Shown piece by piece: positions 57,744 to 64,000 of a DNA stretch of 64,000 nt (position 1 is the first letter of the stretch; the number at the start of each line of letters is the position of its first letter). The notes below the pieces were generated by a model. The model worked only from the letters and a program-made list of their open reading frames with translations. It was not told where the DNA came from and searched no databases. Both the position numbers and the translations under genes were made by a program. The DNA comes from Acridotheres tristis. Taxonomy: Eukaryota; Chordata; Aves; Passeriformes; Sturnidae. The stretch covers positions 51,077,154-51,141,153 of the forward strand of contig CM072887.1 of NCBI GenBank assembly GCA_037013685.1, in the 5' to 3' direction.

Positions 57744-60700
57744 ATGAGAGAGCATGTTGGTTAGAAGAACAAGGTCTGTGCAGGGAGCAGTTTCTGTGCT
57801 AACCAGGCAGGCTGACACATCTGTCAGCTCCTGCACATCTGTTGTGTGTTTTATGGGGTCACCCACAGCACTCCTGCTCTGCTCTACCAAGACTTCTCTA
57901 CGTGTACTAGAACCTGCACATCACAGTGCAGCCTGCAAGCAGAGTGGTGGTGCTTAACAGCGAATAAAAGTAAACACAAACTCTGGCAAAAATCTGGCAG
58001 CACATAGTGACGAATGAAGAATCAATAGTAAAATGCACACTAAATCCAAATTGTTTCCCCAAGGAACACTTGGAGGAAATGGAACAACACATTTCAAAGG
58101 AAAAGTTCCATGAATATGGGATGTAACAAGCCTTGTCTTCTCATGTCTCCTTGTATTGATAAATTTAGTTCTAGAGAAAAGCATCTCACTGTGAGTGCTA
58201 GAAATTCTGCTTATTTTCAAAGCAGGCACATGCATTCCAGGGTGTGACCAGGAAAGCTATTGCTCATATCACTTATACTAATATCTCAGCTCTGTCACAG
58301 CAGAACCAAGGCAGATTTACCAAGCAAGCTTCATCCATCCCATTAGCAGTCATTAGGGAGGAGTTCTTCCATCCCCTGACAAAACTGCACAGCACTACGA
58401 GATCTTAATTTAGGCTGGCAGTGCCTCCCGTGACTCCTCTCACCAGGACTGCATTTAGGCTGCGTGACCTTGTGTGGCAGCTCACAGATTTTAAGTGCAA
58501 GCACAACACACCACATGCCCTTCTCTGGCACCACATTAATCACCCTACTTTAATGACTTCTACTGATAAACCACCCTGTGTACCCAGCCATCCTCCCCAG
58601 CAGCTGCATCTACAGCAATAAATTAAACATGCCCTTTCCCATACCCTGCCACCGTGTCACCCACTAGCACAGAAAAAGCCACTGAGAGTCTCAGCTGGCA
58701 GTCAGGGGTGAAAACCCCAGTTTTACTAGCCATTTGACAGGTGACCCTGAGTTTCTCTATGTTTTTTTCATACAGAAGAATCCTTTTTCTTTTCGGCTAC
58801 AATGAGAACCGCAGATACAAGATACCACTTCTTAATGGGAAGTATATACACCACTTATTATTCTACATAACTACAGATCAGAACTATCTTCAATTAAGCA
58901 AACATAGCTACAAAGAACATATGATTTTGTAGTATTATTTCTTAATTATTTCACTCTCTTCCAGGAAACTCAAGTCCACAGCTGAGCACGAATAAAGACA
59001 CAAGATCTTTACGATAAGAAAAGCAAAACAATGGCCTGACATGACCTAATGAAAGCACAGGATACTACTCCCCCAGGGCAGAAATCTCCTTATTCCAAAA
59101 CTTCCTTTCAAGTGTTTTGAATATGTTACTAAACAAAGAAAACAAGACATTCACTTTTGCAAGGCAGTAACATTTTTTAAAATAGTGGCATCTGACATTA
59201 TTTCATAAATCATCCACAAAATCAATGCTTTATGTCAAATAGGACCTTTAAACTTAAGAATAAAACAAGTTTAGGTCTGAATTGCAACATAAAGATACAT
59301 GTAATAAACTAAATATGTCCAAAGCTTCAGTGCAAAAGGGGTTGCTGAAGGTTTAACACGGTTTAACACAGTGCACAAAGGCACACAGATTGACCTCTGT
59401 AATGCTAAGTGATGTATGGTGCTGGGAGTGCCACCTAATCACAGGACTTGAGAAACAGACTGAGTTCTTAGCTGCCAGTGATTTCTTATCTGACCATGGA
59501 GGGCATCTCACAATCTGTCTCCATCTTTGATCCCTGTGATAACATTTCTTTCCTCTCCTCATCTGTCAGATATTTATGCTGTAAGTTCAGTGAGTTTGAA
59601 GATGTAAAGACAAGGAAGCCTACATCTTCATAGAAGCCTTTAGATATTACCACACAGAAAGTAATAGTCATGATAATAAAAAAAATCACATCACACAATT
59701 CTAACATTTTACCATTCTCACAAAGCTTCCTATCCAGAAAGTATTCTCCAAGGAATTAGTTCGACCTTCCTCTCAAGATCTTTTTTGTAACCTTTTTTCC
59801 TACGTTAAAAAACCCCCTGCAATCGCAAACTGTGTGTGATGTCACGCCTATGCCTGTCTGTCTTCTCTTAATAATTTCTCTAAAGACATTCAACAAAGAG
59901 GTAACCGGCTCAAAATTACTCAGTTGCCACAAGTTCCTTCCAATTCCAACTCATGCTCAGACAGGAGAGAGATGGTCAGCATTCATGCTAAGGGAAAAAT
60001 CTTCCATGTTGAGTCAGAGAAGGTAGAATTTGCAGATAAAACAGATGTACTGAGATCAAAATGGTGTCAAAAGCTGAAGTTCACAAATAGAGGTATACCC
60101 ATATGGCTAAATAAAAGTGGGAAAGGAAGCAACCACACACTGGAGTACACTGGCCCAGCTACCCAACCATTTTGAGATGGACCATTTGTATCTGTGGTCT
60201 GTATCCCATTGAGAAGAGCCTATAAAGCTCCCAACCCCGAGTGTCTTCCATGGAGTTTTCTAGGGAGGACACAGTGCAGCATTTCAAAAATCCTGAAGCC
60301 CTCAGTGAGAAGATACTGCTTTAAAATGGTGAGAGGAAAGCCTGGGAGCTGTTGCAGAAGAAAATGCATACACACACCCCTTAGCACTCATTACAGTTGC
60401 AAAGACAGAATTCCAGACTCAAAATAATACAATATTGTCTCTCTTGTTCTGTTACAATTGGCTGTTTCAGCAAAATGTAATAACAAAATCAAAATAAACA
60501 CCACTGATGAACTTCACTGCTGTCCTCTCAAAAAGCAATGTCTGCCAATAATTACATTCATTCTACTGCCACTGCAACACAGGAAAGTCGGATCAGCAGC
60601 AGGTGAATTATAAAATTATAACCAGCAGCACTGAAATGATAATCTTATTTTGCTGTAAAAACTAAAAAAAAAAAAGTAAAATTTAAAAGGCTGTATTTTG

Positions 60701-63700
60701 TTATACATATTTGTGTCATTAATTATATCAAAACACATCTAGATGTTGATGATACTTCAAATATACTGTGCAATGAAATATATGAAACAACTTTTTAAGT
60801 AATCGATTACTCATTCCCATACTTGATAAGAAAACAAATATTATACTAACTTATTAATTTTATGCTATGAAAAGCATCATATTCTGAAAGTGGTAATTTC
60901 TTTCCACTACCTGTTTGTAGCATCCTGCTTCCAGTCTAGCAATTTAGTAATTCAGAGTTTCATCTGCGAGGGAAAAGATTTGAGTAGCTACAAGAAAGTG
61001 CAACTACAAGAAGTGTCTTGTAGTTGAAAGACAGATGACAGCAGGATGGAACACAGAACCAGAATATTTTAGAAGTCTAAAATTTTTCTTCATATTGATA
61101 TAATATGGACAACAGATGGGTTTTTAAATGCAGCTCTCGATACAACTTTGCATGTGAGAAGCAAAATAATTTGGAGTTCACGGGAACAGGAGCAGATTGT
61201 TCTGTGAATCCAGTTGGTATCATTCTACACCCTTAAATTCTCCTGCAAAATACTGTAAGCAGAACAGCAGGAGTCCCAAAATTCCCCATGTTGGCTCCAG
61301 CTCAATAAGCCATTCCTATTCACAAAGTATATAACCATATACTTAACTTCAGGAGAATGTGTAGGACCCAGTGATTTCACTACAACTTAGGAATCTGCCT
61401 GAAATTAAAGTTTCTCTTAGGGGCTTTTCTAATGAAGCACCAGATTCATCTGGCAGATATTTGTGCTGAATTTCTCTCATGCCTTGGCTGCTGACTGCAC
61501 CTTACCTAGGATATTTTTCCTCTTAAGTAAAGGAGATAGAACTGAACTCCAAAGCTACATGTAGCCTGACGTTTGCAATAACTTCAATGTCTAATACCAT
61601 AAATACTATGAGCAGAGGCGCCCATAGCAAATGGCACAACTATCAGTTTCTCCGAGAATGGTCACTTAAAAACAGACACAAACGAAAAAAAAAAATTAAG
61701 GTTCAAACCCCTCAGTCAGTTTTAGCACAAAACCCTTATTGGCTCCCTGTGGATCAATTTCAGAGTACAGCATCTGTCCACAGGACATCTCTGTAAGACA
61801 AGGAAGTGGAACTGTCATGAAGAGAACACTGCACAACAGTGATACCACTGTGCCTCATTCATATTTATGAACATAACTCGCATGAAAATCAGTGTAAGGT
61901 GGTGTGAATCTTGCCCCAAACTCATGAACTGTGTAGCAGAACCACGAACTGAAGCTGTAGGTACTGAGTCCCCGCCCAGCCTGCAAGTCACTAGACCGTA
62001 CTTCCTTGGGTAGAGAACTACAGTAAACACATCAAGTCAGTTGTGTACTGCTGAGCTTGTGTGATCACACGTCACAGACAGCAAAACATGCCACCACCAT
62101 AAACTCAGAGGTCTACTCCATGCATATGACATTGTCATTTCTAGTTTTGATGCAAAGCATTCCAATTCCCAGTGCAAACACATGCATTTAAAGCAGTTTT
62201 TCAGATGGAATAGAATATACATTGAAGCAGCGAGTGTTATTCTAGTTTTCAGAGTATCTTCACAAAATGGTTATAAAAAACCTGCCATTACCATTTTAAA
62301 TCTACAAGAATGACACATCAGCAGAAACAAAAAAAATTTCTTTCTCAGTAGTGCAACCAGGCACCTTGTTGCATGCAGTATGCCAGGAAAATGGACTTGT
62401 TGCAGGGGGAATTGACTGGCATAAGCACAACAGGAAGGATTTTAATCTACAAGCACTGCACCGTGGAAAGCAACTGCACTAGGAAGCATGCTCCATGCAG
62501 ATAAACCAAATCTTTCATGGCGCACTCAAAAAAACAACTCCATTCACAAAGTAAACCTTGTGACAAACATCTCCAAAGTTTGGGAAGGTTCAAAACCAGG
62601 GCCTGCCAAGGCAAAAAGCAACAGCACACCTGTTTTTGCAGGGTGAAACCTGTTCTCTACAACAGAGAAGGGTGTTGTATTGGAGCTTCCAAAGAAACAT
62701 GCACCATGGCAACACTACTATGGTGTTGAACTCGCCTTGGTGAGACTGATGGTGAAACCAACACAATCCCACCCTTGTCTACAACCGAACAAAAGCTTTT
62801 GCTTCTCATGCCCACAAAGAGTGAAACCATCATGACTTGTGACCTGCCTCTCCTAAAGCAGTGGCAGGTTCACAAGGGACTGGCTGAGGGGGAGCAGGAC
62901 TGCAACAAGCGCAATCGCCAGGCAAACACTTCCAAATCCATTCTTATGGCAAGGAGCTAAGACCTCACACCACTCAGGTTACGCATTATACAAATTTCAG
63001 TATTACCTAGGGTCCAATTTTACACACATGCAGCACTGGGGAGGTTGTGTTGCAGCAATACAACATGGAAAAGGGGGTGGCCTTTGCATGGCTCCAGACA
63101 CCATACCGAGGCCCATAGTGCAATCAGAGTTAAGAGGAAATAAGTCTGCAATAATGAGAAGATTTGTTTAAAATTCTCCCATCTTAATCTATTCTTTTTT
63201 TGTATCAGTCTTACTGTAAATTTGTTTGAGATTTTTTTTTAAATGCTTCAATCTGCTAAGAAAAGTCTTCTTGCAGATGGACTGGTAATGAAATACAAAT
63301 AGAATGCTTAATATGAAAAATGTAATGCACAGCATATTTTTTTCCTTTACTTATTTCATCTTAATTTGCACCTGGTCATTTTCATGCTGAGCATCTCATT
63401 TGGTTAAATAATTAATGTAAATTAAATGTCACCTTTTTTTAACAGGCAAAAAATTGTGAAACTGAGTTGGTAATTGTTTCAAGTCCTGCCACAACATGGA
63501 AACAACTTGATAACCTGACAATATTTAAGGGTTTGAATGAACAAGATACACAAAAGCAAGGAAAATGAAACTGTGTACAGCAACTTACAGGGCAAGAAAT
63601 CTCTCTTTGCATGGCCTTATGACCTGGAGTAGCAACCTCTGAAGATCTATTCAAAGACCTCAGGATGTGAGAATTTACTCCTGAGCAAGTCACTGCCTGC

Positions 63701-64000
63701 TCATGCATAGAGATGCACCCCCTCCTTGTCCGTGCATCAGTGCCACTCGTGGCAAGTAACTTTCTTCCATCCAGCAGCCACTATGCTGACCCTGCTCTGC
63801 TCATGCACAGATTTCAACAGAAATTGCACCAGAATCAAGGCCAGCCCCCACCTCCCACAGCACGTGGAGAACAACCCTCACTCCTCACAGGCACCGATCC
63901 CAGCTGTGCTCATCTGCCGTGGCAGCATCCTGTGCCTGCACAGCCCAGCTCACCCCCCATGGGCCCTCAGCCCACCCCTGGATGCCCCCAGCAAAAGCCA
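57744..64000. other. Unique non-coding sequence to the window end
   Basis: No gene or dispersed repeat recognised. Open frames reach only 93 codons. It includes a 2 x 10-bp tandem repeat (ggtttaacac, 59350-59369) and a 12-base A run near 60.67 kb. GC rises in the last ~250 bases, so a gene or CpG-rich feature could lie just beyond the window. Confidence 0.5.

Noticed and set aside
1..64000. CRISPR array, bacterial defence system, phage or plasmid genes
   Set aside because: No regularly spaced repeats, operon structure, ribosome-binding pattern or prokaryotic protein families are present. The repeat content is vertebrate.

Overview
The window looks like ordinary, mostly non-coding vertebrate nuclear DNA, most likely from a bird and possibly a songbird. 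The evidence is repeat content: four recognisable 5'-truncated CR1 LINE pieces, three of which keep the typical ATTCTRTR-type 3' end, and a solo LTR of a retrovirus-derived family I recognise from bird genomes. GC is moderate, there is no dense gene packing and no operon structure, and nothing bacterial, plasmid-like, phage-like or CRISPR-like was seen. Host assignment rests on repeat recognition from memory, not on a database search.

Layout. 1-11.3 kb: unique sequence with one young CR1 tail (2864-2994) and AT microsatellites. About 11.5 kb: a short reading frame that looks like the coiled-coil part of a dead LINE ORF1. 14.7-15.1 and 26.9-27.1 kb: very degraded CR1/L3-like fragments in reverse orientation. 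24.2 kb: a CpG-rich spot with an acceptor/donor pair resembling a 28-base exon. 31.1-32.5 kb: the only clear CpG enrichment, with a core at about 32.23-32.48 kb; this is the best candidate promoter or first exon, and a 158-codon cysteine-rich reading frame lies beside it on the minus strand. 35.1-35.7 kb: a 17-bp minisatellite and a 26-base T run. 37.15-39.15 kb: the main mobile-element locus, a CR1 3' half split by an 815-bp solo LTR. 41.8-42.4 kb: the longest open frame (218 codons), without a recognisable domain. 46.05-46.13 kb: a compact mixed direct/inverted repeat. 49.7-49.9 kb: a third young CR1 tail. 56.0 kb: a perfect (GATG)18 microsatellite. The remainder to 64 kb is unique, with GC rising at the very end.

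No complete protein-coding gene, tRNA, rRNA or known small RNA could be supported. The window is therefore best read as intergenic or intronic sequence that may contain one CpG-island promoter and several non-coding elements. I did not find a convincing new biological system. The most useful leads are the CpG island with its possible minus-strand transcript, the nested CR1/LTR locus, the coiled-coil relic and the 46-kb fold-back.
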